The notes: generated by a model not told the origin, from the letters alone. Shown: positions 1 to 10,862, counted from the first letter of the stretch. The stretch is 64,000 nucleotides of DNA from CAVQJU01 sp963755195 (GCA_963755195.1 CAVWIZ010000002.1:1054001-1118000); one strand, 5' to 3'. Numbers and translations are program-made.

Positions 1-264
1 GCGATCTGATCGGTCGGGTCGATGTTGATGTCGATCAACCTTGACGTCATCGACGCGCGCGCCGCGGCGGCCCGTGTCGGACGGCACGCTCGAACCGCTC
101 CAACGCCTCGGCCTCGCCTTCGGCCGACAACCTCGACCCGGCCGTCCGGAAGATTGCGCACCCAGCCGCGCGAGGCCTTCGCGCCGGCCCGCCGCCTCGG
201 CGAAGAACCGGAAGCCCACGCCCTGAACGCGCCCGCTGATGACGTATCGCCGTGCGATGCGCAT
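1..264 (-). CDS. acyP: Acylphosphatase, frameshifted, C-terminus at window edge
   Basis: Small cytosolic enzyme that hydrolyses the carboxyl-phosphate bond of acyl phosphates. The ATG at 264 opens MRIARRYVISGRVQGVGFRF, which contains the family signature GRVQGVGFR with the phosphate-binding arginine. A one-base shift near 165 moves the reading to GWVRNLPDGRVEVV, which supplies the conserved catalytic asparagine, and further shifts lead to EGEAEALERFERAVRHGP and then RVDDVKVDINIDPTDQ up to base 1. The total of about 88 codons matches the usual 90-residue length, so only the last residues are missing. The breaks fit sequence error better than decay because every block is conserved. Confidence 0.85.
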   Translation of the reverse strand, partial: MRIARRYVISGRVQGVGFRFFAEAAGRREGLARLGAQSSGRPGRGCRPKARPRRWSGSSVPSDTGRRGARVDDVKVDRHQHRPDRSDR

Positions 265-309
265 GGCGCTCACGATGAAGCCGGTATGATAGCATTCGCA
301 CGGCTTAAT

Positions 310-428
310 TCCTGCGTCACGCGCAGGATGCGGGGGACCCGAGTAGTCGGGGCGAATTGGCCACATAGGTCAAAGGACATTCCGAGTCCTAGCCCGTCAG
401 CTAACCCCGTCGGCGTTACACGGAAGCT
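310..428 (+). promoter_or_regulatory. c-di-AMP riboswitch (ydaO-yuaA class)
   Basis: The leader of the permease at 458 carries the conserved blocks of the ydaO/yuaA RNA: GGGGGACCC at 332-340, GGGGCGAA at 349-356 and the hallmark CGTCAGCTAACCCCGTCGGCG region at 395-415, followed by GGAAG at 422-426. A short hairpin (CCTGCG/CGCAGG) at 311-326 precedes the first block. In known cases this RNA binds cyclic di-AMP and switches off genes for cell-wall or osmotic functions and potassium or amino-acid transporters. Its place 30 nt before an APC-type permease is a typical context. Exact 5' and 3' limits are estimates; the assignment rests on recognition of motifs, not on a covariance search. Confidence 0.85.
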
Positions 429-457
429 TACCTTGAAGCATCCTTCTGGTTGCGCGG

Positions 458-2305
458 ATGTCTGACGACTCCGCGTTCTCCCTCAAACGTCTTCTCGTCG
501 GCAAGCCGATTCCCTCGTCGCCTGGCGCATCACGAGCGCCTCTCGCGCGTCACGGGGCTGGCCGTGCTCTCCTCCGACGCGTTGTCGTCGGTGGCGTACG
601 CGACGGACTTCATCCTGGCGACGCTCATCGTCGCCGGCGTCGGCGCGTTCAGCTACGCCATCCCGATCAGCCTCGTCATCGCCGCGCTGCTGGCGGTCGT
701 GGCCTTCTCGTACCGGCAGACCATTCACGCCTATCCGACCGGCGGCGGCGCCTACATCGTCGCCAAGGAGAACATCGGCGCGATGGCCGGCCTCATCGCG
801 GCGGCGTCGCTGCTCGTCGACTACACGCTGACCGTGTCGGTGAGCATTTCGGCCGGCGTGCTGGCCATCACGTCGGCGTTCCCGCGACTCGACGTCTACC
901 GCGTCGAGATCTGCCTCGTGTTTCTCGCGCATCCTGATGGTCGGCAACCTTCGCGGCATCCGCGAATCGGGCCGCATCTTCGCCGTGCCGACGTACTTCT
1001 TCGTCTGCAGCATCTCCGTCCTGATCCTGCGCTGGCTTCTATCGGTACGTCGACCGGCGACATCGTGCCGGTCAACGTGCCGCTTCCGCCAGACGCCGGC
1101 CACGCGCTAGCCTGACGACGTTCCTGCTGCTGACGGCGTTCGCCAACGGCTGCACGGCGATGACGGGCGTCGAGGCCGTCTCGAACGGCGTGCCGGCATT
1201 CCGGCCGCCGGAATCGAAGAACGCGGCGGCGACGCTCGTGACGATGGCCGTCCTCGCCATCGGCATGTTCGTCGGCATCACCGTCCTCGCGCACGCGTAT
1301 CAGCGTCATCCCGAACAGCACCGAATCGGGCGTCTCGCAACTGGGCCGCGCGATCTTCGGCGGTCGAACGGTGCGTACTACCTCATGCAGGCTGCGACGA
1401 CGCTGATCCTCGTGCTCGCGGCGAACACGGCGTACGCCGACTTTCCCGCGGCTGGCGTCGATCGTGGCGCGCGACGGTACCTGCCGCGGCAGTTCATGAA
1501 CCAGGGCGACCGCCTCGCCTTCTCGAACGGCATCCTGGTGCTGTCGGTGTTCGCCGCCGTGCTCATCATCGTCTTTCGCGGCGACACGCAACTGCTCCTG
1601 CCGCTCTACATGATCGGCGTGTTCGTGTCGTTCACGCTGTCGCAGGCGGGAATGGTCATCCACTGGCGGCGGACGCAGGGAGCCGGCTGGAAGACGAGCG
1701 CCGTCGTCAACGGCTTTGGCGCGGTGGTGACCGGCATCGTGCTCGTCATCGTCGCCGTCACGAAGACGTTCGAAGGCGCCTGGATCGTCCTGCTGCTGAT
1801 TCCGCTGATCGTGTCGGTCTTCAACGTCGACGCGACGTCACTACGACCACGTCGCGTCGCAGCTGACGCTGCGCGGTTACGCAGCCGCAGCGCGCGCTTG
1901 CACAACACCGTGGTCATGCCCATCGGCGGGCATGCAGCGCGCCGTCGTCGAGGCGCTGCGCTACGCGGAAACGCTGTCCGACGACGTGCGGGCGGTGTAT
2001 GTCGACGTCGATCCGCTCGCGACCGAACAGATCAGGACGCGACTGGGAGACGTGGGGCGGACGCGTGACGCTGGTCGTCCTTCCGTCGCCCTACCGCTCG
2101 GTCATGGAGCCGCTGCTCGACGTACATCCGGCAGGTCGAGACCGAACGCCCCGACGACTACGTGACGGTCATCCTTCCGGAGTTCGTGCCGGCGCGCTGG
2201 TGGCAGCATCTGCTGCACAACCAGAGCGCGCTGCTGATCAAGGGCGCGCTGCTGTTCCGTCCCAACACGGTGGTCACCAGCGTCCCCTTCCATCTGGAAC
2301 GCTAG
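458..2305 (+). CDS. APC-superfamily permease, frameshifted
   Basis: Inner-membrane amino acid or potassium permease of the APC superfamily with about 12 hydrophobic segments and a soluble C-terminal part. The ATG at 458 reads MSDDSAFSLKRLLVGKPI; the next block, in another frame, contains TGLAVLSSDALSSVAYATDF, a typical first helix, then YPTGGGAYIVAKENIG, and later MTGVEAVSNGVPAFRPP, GYLPRQF-like and SVFNV blocks. The C-terminal domain (VVMPIGGMQRAVVEALRYA to PEFVPARWWQHLLHNQSALL) looks like a USP-like cytosolic domain. The gene ends at TAG 2303-2305. At least seven one-base shifts break it, which I take as sequence errors. The c-di-AMP riboswitch upstream suggests a role in potassium or osmolyte homeostasis. 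Confidence 0.85.
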
Positions 2306-2320
2306 CCACCCGCTTGCGTT

Positions 2321-2828
2321 CTAGCCGCCTGGCGCCTCGTCGGCGCTCGGACCGTAGATCGACGGGACCGGCACGTTGAGCAGCCGCAGATAGACCGACA
2401 ACTGGCCGCGGTGGTGGTACACGTGGTTGAGCACGATCGTGCGGACGAGCGCCGCTCTTCGGCATCGTCATGACGGTCTTGCCGTCAGGCGTCTTCATCG
2501 ACCACATCTTGCCGAGCCCGGCATCGCCGATGCTGCTCGATGGCCGCTTTCGTTTTCGCCGCGCCCTCATCGTGCGCAGCGAGCACCTCGGCAGTCGACT
2601 TCGCCTCGGGCGAACTCTCCCCGCCAGAAAACTGCGACGGAGTCCTGCACCGCCCAGTCGGAAATGAACCCGGGCGTCATCGCGACGTGCAGGGCAAGCT
2701 GCCCAAGCGACATCGACTTGGGATGCGGCTTCCAGGCGAGCTTGTCGGCCGGCACCCGTTCGAGCACGCGCCGGGTGGTCTTAGCATTCCTGTTCGAGTT
2801 CCTGAAGAATTGCCGCTGTTGCAGACAT
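2321..2828 (-). CDS. DinB-family protein, frameshifted
   Basis: DinB/YfiT-like four-helix protein, a family of metal-binding proteins often used as thiol-dependent S-transferases or of unknown function. The start at 2828 is fixed by an AAGGAGG Shine-Dalgarno 5 nt upstream; the N-terminus reads MSATAAILQELEQEC. After a one-base shift comes TTRRVLERVPADKLAWKPHP and SLGQLALHVAMTPG, where His belongs to the conserved metal triad. A later frame gives TVMTMPKS and VLNHVYHHRGQLSVYLRLL with the two further His of the DinB motif (HxxxHRGQ). It ends with PSADEAPGG and TAG at 2321-2323, 16 bp from the convergent permease stop. Confidence 0.85.
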
Positions 2829-2957
2829 CTGAACCTCCTTGAGTCGAAGCCGTTCATGCTATCGCCACACGCTCGCCTGCACCACGAGAATCTTTCCGGA
2901 CGTCGCTCTTGACACGTAAAGTCTTTGTATCCCCCGCTATACTTGCGCTGGATTTGC

Positions 2958-4636
2958 GTGCCATTCCCCTCTGACGCGGCGGGGTCGAGAAGAGCGCTCG
3001 TGCGCGTCGGCGCGGTCGCGGCTCTCCTCTTCGTCGTGCTGTTCTGGCGCCTCGGCTCACCGACATTCTGGGATCCCGACGAGGCCCACTACGCCGAAAC
3101 CTCGCGCGAGTTGCTGCAGACCGGCGACTGGCTCGCGCCGTACTACAACGAGCAGCCGTTCTTCGACAAGCCCATCCTCTTTCACTGGCTCCAGGGCGCG
3201 ACCATGGCGCTCGTCGGCCCGCACGGAATCCGGCGCCCGGTTGATCTCCGCGCTCGGCGCCCTGGCGGTCATCCTCACGACGGCATGGCTGGGCGCCAAA
3301 CTGGTCTCCTTCGAAGTGGGTTTTGTCGGGGCGCTGCTGTTCGCGGCAAGCCCGTCGGTCTTCGCGCTTGCGCGCTACGCGATCCTCGATACCGTCTTCA
3401 CCGCGTTCCTGTTCGGCGGGGTATCGCTCGTGACCGTCGCGGCGTTGAAGGATCGCCCACACCTCCAATGGGGCGGGTACATCCTGATTGCCCTGGCGGT
3501 GATGACCAAAGGTCCTGTTGCCCTGGTGCTGTGCGGCCTGACGTTTGGCCTGGCCGTCGGGGTCCCTTCCGATCTGCGCCGTCGCCTGCTGGGCCTTCGG
3601 TTCGTCACCGGTCTCGTCCTCGTCCTGGTCATCTCCGCGCCATGGTTCGTCTACATGTGGGTGCGCTTCCGGGGCGACTTCGTCGCCGGCTACGTCATGG
3701 ACGAGAACATCCGGCTGTTCGCCACCAACCGCTTCAGGTCGCGAACCGACTTCTGGTTCTACTTCCGCGTCCTGGCCGCGGGCCTGCTGCCGTGGACAGG
3801 ATTGCTCCTCGGCCGTCTGTTCGACGATGGGCGAAGGCTGATGCGGGATCGGCGGCTCGACGCCTTCGACACGCTGCTTGTGGTGCTGGATCGTCGCCAT
3901 CGTCGGCTTTTTCACGCTGTCGCGCTTCAAGCTCGACCACTACGTCTTCCCGGCCGCCCCGGCGCTCTCGTTGCTCTGTGCGCGGGCGTGGGCCGATATC
4001 CGCGCGCACACCCTGGTGCGGGGAGCCGGCGTGCGCGTGGGCTTTCAAACGGTCGGGCCGATCCTCGTGGTCATTGGCGCCGGCGGCGCCTACTTCATGA
4101 TTGCCAGGCTCGACCTGCCGCCCGCCGCAATCGCCGTGCCCGCCGTGATGCTCGTCGCCGGCGCGGTCATCACGGTGCGAGCCAGCCTTGGCAAATGGCG
4201 GGCGCCACGTGTGCCATGGATCGCCCTGCTCGCCTGCTTCGTGACCTACGCTGGGATCATCCAGTGGGTCTTGCCGGCGCTCGAGGAGGGCAAGGTCGTG
4301 GACGACGTTGCGCGGTGGGTCGCCGCGAACGCGCGGCAGGAGTCCCGCGTCGGGATGTACAGATTGAACCGCTGGAGGAATTCGTTCCGGTTCTACGTCG
4401 ATCGCCACGCCACGGAAATGGACGGAGTCGAGGAAGCCCGAGCCTTCTTCGACAGGCCGGGCCCGTTCTACTGCGCGATGCTCGGGCCCGCCTACGACGA
4501 GCTCGTCGCGCAGGGCCTGCCTCTCAGCGTCGTCTACGAGCGCGACGGCATGTGGGCCACGTCGGGCCGCGCCTTGTGGCGCCGGCGCATCCCGCCTACG
4601 CGGTTTGTCGTCGTTAGTCGTAAAATTAGCCCATGA
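2958..4636 (+). CDS. GT39-type membrane glycosyltransferase, frameshifted
   Basis: Polytopic inner-membrane glycosyltransferase of the ArnT/PMT (GT39, GT-C) type that takes a sugar from a polyprenyl-phosphate donor and moves it to protein or lipid. The N-terminal part has FWRLGSPTFWDPDEAHYAET, where the Asp-Glu pair in the first periplasmic loop is the catalytic signature of the family, followed by FFDKPILFHWLQG. About ten hydrophobic segments follow, then a soluble C-terminal domain ending VVVSRKISP. GTG 2958 is the likely start; TTG 2925 is in frame upstream. Shifts near 3225 and 3880 split it. The stop overlaps the start of the next gene by 4 bp (ATGA), so the two are coupled. Confidence 0.8.
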
Positions 4637-6707
4637 AAACGCTCCGTCATTCGCGGCCCCCGCCGCGGTCTTCGCCATCCTCGTCGCGACGACCGTCCTG
4701 CGCGCCGACGAAGGCATGTGGACCTTCGACAAGCCGCCGGTTCAGACCATTCAACAGCGCTACGGCTTCTCCGTCACGGACAGAGTGGCTCGATCACCTG
4801 CGTCTCTCGAGCGTGCGCTTCCCGGACGGGTCGGGATCATTCGTGTCGCCGAACGGCCTCGTCCTGACGAACCACCATGTCGCCCTCGAGCAACTGCAGA
4901 AGATCTCGACGCCTCAGAAGAACTACGTGGCCGACGGCTTTTACGCGCGAACCCGTGGCGAGGAAGTGAAGTCGGCGGATGCCGAGCTGAACGTGCTCAT
5001 GTCCACCGAGGACGTCACGGCACGCGTGTTGGCTGCCGCGGCGAAGGCCGGGTCGGCGCAGGCGGCGCTGGCCGCGCGAAAAGCCGAAATCGCGCGCATC
5101 GAGAAGGAGAGCCTGGACCAGACCGGGCTGCGCTCCGACATCGTGACGCTCTATCAGGGCGCGCAGGTACTGGCTGTATCGCTACAAGAAGTACACGGAC
5201 GTCCGTCTCGTTTTCGCGCCCGAGCAGCAGATGGCGTTTTTCGGCGGCGATCCCGACAACTTCACCTACCCTCGCCACGATCTCGACTTTGCCCTGTTCC
5301 GCGTGTACGAAAACGACATGCCCATTCGTTCCGACCACTTCCTCAAGTGGAACGCGAAGGGCGCTGGTGACAACGAGCTCGTGTTCGTCACGGGCCATCC
5401 TGGTTCAACCGACCGCGACGACACGGTGGCCGAGCTCGAAACCGAGCGCGACGTGATCTATCCGGCCAGTCTGAAGGTGGTGAAGCGGCGAGTCGAAGTC
5501 CTTCGCGCGTACGGCGCGCGCGGGGCGGAAGAAGCGCGTCAGGCCAACGGCCGCATTTTCGGACTCGAGAATGCCCTCAAGGCCCTCACCGGCGAACACT
5601 CGGGCCTGCTCGATGCGAAGGTGTTTGCGAAAAAGACCGCCGACGAGCGCGCGCTCCGGGAGGCGATTCGACGGAAGCCCGACTGGCAGGCCGCTTACGG
5701 GAGCGCCTGGACCGACGTGCAGCGGGCCCAGGAAACGCGCCGCCGTCAGTACAAGACCGAACGCTTCGCTCAGCTCCGCGGATCGTCGCTCGCACCACTT
5801 GGCCTCGTGCTCGTGCAGTACGCCGCCGAAGTCGGCAAGCCGGACGCCACGCGCCTCGACGGATTTCACGAGGCGCAGCTCCCGTCGCTGAAGTTTCAGC
5901 TGTCGTCTCCAGCGCCGGTGTACCCGGCGATCGAAGAAGTGCTGCTCGCCGATGCGCTCCAGGAGTCGCTCGAAGAGCTCGGCCCGAACGATCCCTTCAT
6001 CAAGGCCGCCCTCGGCGGGCGCTCGCCAAAAGACGCGGCAGCCGCCCTTCTGGGCGGCACGAAGCTCGGCGATCCCGCCGTCCGCACACGGCTGATGGAA
6101 GGCGGCGAGCCGGCGATCGCGAGCTCCACCGACCCGCTCATCGTCCTTGGCCGTGCGCTCGACCCGCTGGCCCGCGCCGCACAAAAGATCCGCGACCGAG
6201 ACGTCGTGAGCCTGTCGTCCGCCGCGCGCGAAAAGATCGGCCAGGCACGATTTGCCGTGTACGGCGCGGCTGTCTACCCTGACGCAACCTTCACGCTGCG
6301 CTTGTCATACGGCACGGTCAGCGGCTATCCGATGAACGGCACACGCGCTCCATACAAGACGACGTTCGCCGGGCTGTACGACCGGTCGGCGAGCTTTGAC
6401 GATCAGCCGCCGTTCAAGTTGACCGCCGCGCTTCAACCAGAAACGCGCGCAGGTCGACATGACGACTCCCCTCAACTTCGTCACGACCAACGACATCATC
6501 GGCGGCAATTCGGGATCGCCCGTTGTCAACCGCGCGGGTGAGCTGGTGGGCCTCATTTTCGACGGGAATATCGAGAGCCTGGTCGGCCGGTTTGTCTACG
6601 AGGGAGACAGAAACCGTTCCATCGCGGTCCACGCGGGCGCCATCACGCTCGCGCTTCGCGTCATCTACGACGCGGGCCCGCTGGCCGACGAGATCGACCC
6701 GCAGTGA
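4633..6707 (+). CDS. S46-family dipeptidyl peptidase, frameshifted
   Basis: Exported serine exopeptidase of family S46 (DPP7/DPP11 type) that removes dipeptides from protein fragments in the periplasm. The start at 4633 is followed by a signal peptide (FAAPAAVFAILVATTVLRA) and the family opening DEGMWTFDKPP. The catalytic His lies in GLVLTNHHVALEQL, the Asp in DLDFALFRVYEND, and the nucleophile Ser in IIGGNSGSPVVNRAGELVG. AFFGGDPDNFTYPRHDLDF is a family hallmark. It ends with ADEIDPQ. Shifts occur near 4660, 4780, 5170 and 6430. Total length of about 690 residues matches the family. A TAAAAT hexamer at 4621-4626 could be a -10 placed to give an almost leaderless message. Confidence 0.9.
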
Positions 6708-6723
6708 CCGGCCCGCAGCGTCT

Positions 6724-7578
6724 CTACTTGCCGGCCTTCGCCGCCTGCACCTTCTGCTGAAACTCGGGATATGTGGTTTCGGCTCCGCCGCGCGTCGCGA
6801 TTTCCGGGATTCCGGTCTGGTCGCGGAATTCCTTCAGAAAGGGATTCTCGCCAGGCATGAAGTGGGGCACGGCCCCGCGCTTCTGGCTCGCGACCTCGAC
6901 GACAGACTCGCACGGGTACAGCAACTGCGCCGGGTTGATCGCGCGGGGATTCAGCCGCATGTTCGTCGTCTTCACGAGAGGCTCGGTCAGATACACCGGA
7001 TCGTCGGTGCTGGTGATGTCCGTCAACACCTCTCCGTGCCGGATGAAGCGCTCGGTCACCTGAACCCGATCGCTCTGGGGCAGGCCGTTGCGCCGATGCC
7101 ACATCTGCTTGACATGCGTCGTCGTCACGACCAGCTGATCGCCTTCCCACCTTCCCGTGGAAAACCCCATCCAGGTATGTTCCGCGTTGGGGGAAGGATG
7201 CGGCCGCCCGTCCATCCAGAAGACGCGCCGCTGCTGAAAATTGCTGATGTCCATGTGGATCGCGACGACCTCCTCGGTCTGCGGATCGCGCTCCTCCCAG
7301 ATGCGCATGTTCAGCGGCCCGCGCAGGATGTAGGGCGCCGAATGCGCGCGACACTGATGCTCAGGCACGGTCAGCCGCGACGGATCCCAGGCTTCGGCAA
7401 ACGCGCGGGCGCTGTCGTTGATCGGCAGGCCAAGGTAGTCGCCCAGGAACGGCCCTGGGATTCGCTCGATCTGGTCCTCGTGAAACACGCCCTGCCAGAA
7501 GCCGGTGATATCGACCTGGGCGAGCGCGGGCCGGCTCACCAGCAACGCGAGGGCAAAGGCCAGCCACGTGCGTTTCAT
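6724..7578 (-). CDS. Exported protein of unknown function
   Basis: A 284-residue protein with a clear signal peptide (MKRTWLAFALALLVSRPALA) and no recognised catalytic motif. The mature part starts QVDITGFWQGVFHEDQIER and has WEGDQLVVTTTHVK and RNGLPQSDRVQVTERF, a pattern I know from acidobacterial exported proteins that often accompany hydrolase genes. Its start codon overlaps the TGA of the MBL-fold gene upstream (TGATG), so the two are translationally coupled and probably work together. No frameshift is seen. Function is not assigned. Confidence 0.75.
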   Translation of the reverse strand: MKRTWLAFALALLVSRPALAQVDITGFWQGVFHEDQIERIPGPFLGDYLGLPINDSARAFAEAWDPSRLTVPEHQCRAHSAPYILRGPLNMRIWEERDPQTEEVVAIHMDISNFQQRRVFWMDGRPHPSPNAEHTWMGFSTGRWEGDQLVVTTTHVKQMWHRRNGLPQSDRVQVTERFIRHGEVLTDITSTDDPVYLTEPLVKTTNMRLNPRAINPAQLLYPCESVVEVASQKRGAVPHFMPGENPFLKEFRDQTGIPEIATRGGAETTYPEFQQKVQAAKAGK

Positions 7579-8547
7579 CACTTGCCTCCAAGATTCTTGT
7601 ACACCGCGTCGATGAACATCGCCGTCGTCCACGAACCCATCGTCGATCCATACCGAGGATCGAAATCGAGTGTCGGGCGAGCGGCCTTGATCTGATCGAG
7701 CGTCCTGCCTCTCCTGATCATCGTCTGCACGCGGTCGCGGACAATCGTGACCATGTCTCGGTACTCCACGACGTCGAACTCGTCGCAGATGCGTCCGCGG
7801 CCCGGCACGACCCGCGTTCCGCCTTCGGTGAACTGCTCGGAGATCGCCAGGTCGATGATGCGGTTCAGCGCTTCGATCACGCCGTTGACATGACCGCCCC
7901 GCTTCGAATCGATCTCCGGATATCGCGTCATGTCGAAGACATCGCCGGCGGCAATGACATCCGAGCCGCGGAAGTACACGAGCATGTCGCCATCGGTATG
8001 GGCGTTGGGTTCGTACAGCAGCTCGATGCCTTCGTTGTTGAAGTACATGTCCTTTCTGGCCTGAAAGAAGGTCGTCGGTCGGCCACGCGGCAAACGGCAG
8101 CGCCGGCTGGCTTCCTGTCGGCGCGCTCAGCGCGTTGAGCACGTGCTCGTGCGCCACGATGAACGCGTGATCGCCCACCACCTGGCCGGCGAAATTGCCG
8201 CCCACGAGCTGCGAGCCGGACTGGCTGATCTTGATGTTGCCGCCCACGTGGTCCAGGTGAGCGTGCGTGTTCAACACGTAGCGAATGGGCTTGCCGGGAG
8301 CGAGCTTCCGAATGGCCGCCAGAAGCTCGTCGGCGTCCTGCTCGCGCATCGTATCCACCACGAGCACGCCTTGCGGGCCCACCTGCACGAGAGCGTTGCT
8401 GACCGGACCAGCCAGCAGGTACACCTGGCCGTGGACAGGCAGGACGTCGATCGCGACCGCCGGCCCCGGCTGCTGAGCCGCCATCGGCGTGATCGCCGCG
8501 GCCGCGAGCGTCATTGCGGCCAGACAGACGGTAGACGTTCGTGTCAT
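7578..8547 (-). CDS. MBL-fold metallo-hydrolase, exported, one frameshift
   Basis: Secreted metallo-beta-lactamase-fold hydrolase. The start at 8547 gives MTRTSTVCLAAMTLAAAAI, a signal peptide, and then the fold: VLVVDTMREQDADELLAAI, NTHAHLDHVGGN (the HxHxDH di-zinc motif), DHAFIVAHEHVL, and after a one-base shift near 8085 the block ELLYEPNAHTDGDMLVYF (third metal His) and VIAAGDVFDM (bridging Asp). The C-terminus ends YKNLGGK. The substrate cannot be told; close relatives are annotated only as MBL-fold hydrolases. It is the first gene of a two-gene unit with the exported protein downstream and is divergent from the aldehyde dehydrogenase. Confidence 0.85.
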
Positions 8548-8677
8548 CGTGGGCCTTTTTGCGTTCCGATTCTCTTGTGAAGCCGCGGGGCGACTGAGCG
8601 TAGTAACTCGATGTACCGCTGTCAATAGACAGGCCGGCAGCCGCGGCGGCCTGAATCCCGATCCGTAGTGATTAGGC

Positions 8678-8683
8678 TATAAT
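8678..8683 (+). promoter_or_regulatory. Candidate -10 box of the aldehyde dehydrogenase gene
   Basis: A perfect TATAAT lies 40 bp before the ATG at 8724, in a 175-bp divergent intergenic region. No good -35 hexamer is seen at the usual 16-18 bp distance, so this is a partial match only. Confidence 0.4.
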
Positions 8684-8723
8684 TTGAGACGGTCCACGCA
8701 ATTTTTCCTTCGAAGGAACTGCC

Positions 8724-10118
8724 ATGAACGAGTGCGTCCAGGAACCGGCGACGATTACGGACACCCAGGTGAAGCAGCTGGTGGCCAGGGCCCACGTGGC
8801 CCAGGCGGCGTTCGAGTCGTTTTCGCAGGAACAGGTCGATGCCATCGTGAAAGGCATCGGCAAATACGTGTACGACAACGCCGAGGTGCTGGCGAGAATG
8901 GCCGTCGACGAAACCGGCATCGGCGTCTACGAAGACAAGATCCTCAAGAACAAGGGGAAGGCCCGCGTCATCTGGAACAGCCTGAAAGGCAAGAAGTCGC
9001 GCGGCATCATCGGCGAAGACGCGGAGACCAACATGGTGTTTGTCGCCAAGCCGATGGGCGTCGTCGCGGCGGTGACTCCGGTGACGAACCCCATCGTCAC
9101 GCCCATGTGCAACGCGATGTTCGCCATCAAGACCGGCAACGCCGTGGTTTTCGCCCCGCATCCGAAGGCCGAGAAGTGCACGGAGGTTCTCACCGACGCG
9201 TTCATGAAGGTCGTGAAGGCCAATGGTGGGCCGGACAATCTGATCCAGATGGTCAAGAACGGCTCGATCGAGATGACGCAGGAGCTGATGAAGGCGGTGG
9301 ACGTGGTCGTCGCCACGGGCGGCGGCGCCATGGTGAAGTCCGCGTACTCATCCGGCCGGCCGTCGTATGGCGTGGGCGCGGGCAACGTGCCGGTCATCAT
9401 CGATCGCGACGTGGACATCAAGGACGCCGTCGAGAAGATCGTCCTCGGCGCGTCGTTCGACAACGGCATCATCTGCTCGCACGAGCAGTTCGTGCTCGCG
9501 CCGGAGGAAAAGTACGCCGAGGTCCTCAGGACGTTCATGGCGACCGGCAAGGTGTGGTTCACCGAGGACAAGGCCATCATCCAGAAGCTGCGTGAAACGG
9601 TGTTCCCCGGCGGCCATCTGAACAAAGACGTCGTCGGCAAATCGCCGAGGCAGGTCGGCGCCCTTGCCGGCGTGGACGTGCCCGAGACGGCGCGAATCAT
9701 CCTGCTGCCGGCCGAAGGCGCTGGCATCAAAGACCTGCTCGCCAAGGAAAAGCTCTGCCCCGTCGTCGCCATCCTTCCGTATAAGACGTTCCAGGACGCC
9801 GTCGCGGGCGCCAAGGCCAACCTGCTCATGGAAGGCGCCGGCCACTCGGCAGCGCTGCACTCGAACAACGAAAGCAACATCCGCTGCGCCGGCGTCGAGT
9901 TGCCCGTCAGCCGACTGGTGGTCAATCAGGCCAGCTCGTTCACGGCCGGCGGCTCGCTCACCAACGGTTTTGCGCCGACGACGACGCTCGGGTGTGGCTC
10001 GTGGGGCGGGAACTCGATTTCCGAGAACCTGGACTACAAGCACCTGATGAACGTCTCGCGCATCGGCAAGGTCATCGCCAACAAGAAGGTGCCGACCGAC
10101 GCCGAGATCTGGGCGTAG
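8724..10118 (+). CDS. CoA-acylating aldehyde dehydrogenase
   Basis: A 464-residue aldehyde dehydrogenase of the acylating type (EutE / AdhE N-terminal / sulfoacetaldehyde dehydrogenase group), which converts an aldehyde, CoA and NAD+ to acyl-CoA and NADH. MGVVAAVTPVTNPIVTPMCN is the cofactor-binding block of this group, and Cys251 in FDNGIICSHEQF is the catalytic nucleophile; the EQF context is typical of the acylating enzymes. The ORF is intact from ATG 8724, with GAAGGA 9 nt upstream, to TAG-equivalent stop at 10118. The partner genes of ethanolamine or propanediol microcompartments are absent, so the substrate (acetaldehyde or another short aldehyde) is open. Confidence 0.85.
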   Translation: MNECVQEPATITDTQVKQLVARAHVAQAAFESFSQEQVDAIVKGIGKYVYDNAEVLARMAVDETGIGVYEDKILKNKGKARVIWNSLKGKKSRGIIGEDAETNMVFVAKPMGVVAAVTPVTNPIVTPMCNAMFAIKTGNAVVFAPHPKAEKCTEVLTDAFMKVVKANGGPDNLIQMVKNGSIEMTQELMKAVDVVVATGGGAMVKSAYSSGRPSYGVGAGNVPVIIDRDVDIKDAVEKIVLGASFDNGIICSHEQFVLAPEEKYAEVLRTFMATGKVWFTEDKAIIQKLRETVFPGGHLNKDVVGKSPRQVGALAGVDVPETARIILLPAEGAGIKDLLAKEKLCPVVAILPYKTFQDAVAGAKANLLMEGAGHSAALHSNNESNIRCAGVELPVSRLVVNQASSFTAGGSLTNGFAPTTTLGCGSWGGNSISENLDYKHLMNVSRIGKVIANKKVPTDAEIWA

Positions 10119-10134
10119 GTCCAGAGCCGCGCTC

Positions 10135-10850
10135 GTGAACGCCTCCAGCCTGCAACAGCGAATCGAGGCGCTCAAGTGGTGCCACCCGCTCGAACTGGCT
10201 GGCATCCACACGCGCCCGCAGTGGCACGTGCGCCGCCGATTCAAGAGGCGCCTCAAGTTCCTCCAGATTCCCGCCGATCTCACCGGCAAGTCGGTACTCG
10301 ATATCGGTGCGTGGGACGGCTTCTTCTCGTTCGAATGCGAGCGCCGAGGCGCGTCGCGCGTCCTCGCCATCGACACCTTCGCCTGGGATCACTACGGCAA
10401 GGACGGGTTCCTGCTGGCCCACGAAACGCTGAATTCAAAGGTTGAGCACCGCCGGCTGGCCGCGGAGGACATCGACGTCGCGACGCTTGGCACGTTCGAC
10501 GTCGTGCTCTTTCTGGGCGTGTTCTACCACCTGCGGTCGCCCATCTCCGTGCTCGAGCGTCTCCGCGCCGTGACGGCAGGGACCCTGATCTGCGAAACGC
10601 ATGCGCTTGTGCCCGCGTTCCACGAACGCTACCCCTGGTCAGCTTTTTCCCCGGCGACGGTCTCGAGCTCGACCTGCCTTACGAGTTCTGCTCGCTGCCG
10701 ACGATGGAAGCACTGAAGCAGATGCTGCGGGCGGCCGGGTTCACCAGGCTCGACGTCAAACACACGCCGTCGATGCGGTGGCTGAAAAAGGTGAAGGCCG
10801 CCATCACGAACCGTCCCGAGTCGGGCCGGGCGATCATCCACGCGGCTTAG
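10135..10850 (+). CDS. SAM-dependent methyltransferase (DUF1698-like), one frameshift
   Basis: Class I methyltransferase of the Methyltransf_9/DUF1698 group related to the tRNA cmo5U enzyme CmoB. It starts right after the aldehyde dehydrogenase (GTG 10135). LTGKSVLDIGAWDGFFSFEC is SAM motif I, VLAIDTFAWDHYG follows, and VVLFLGVFYHLRSPI is motif IV-like with the typical FYHL. A one-base loss near 10640 shifts the frame to FFPGDGLELDLPYEFC and the end KAAITNRPESGRAIIHAA, stop TAG 10848-10850. The many close relatives in CmoB-like families outside tRNA modification act on unknown substrates, so the target is not claimed. Confidence 0.8.
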
Positions 10851-10862
10851 TTCAGCTGCCCA

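Noticed and set aside
2909..2943. Promoter TTGACA / TATACT before the GT39 gene
   Set aside because: Both hexamers are good but the spacer is 23 bp, too long for a normal sigma-70 promoter unless bases are in error.
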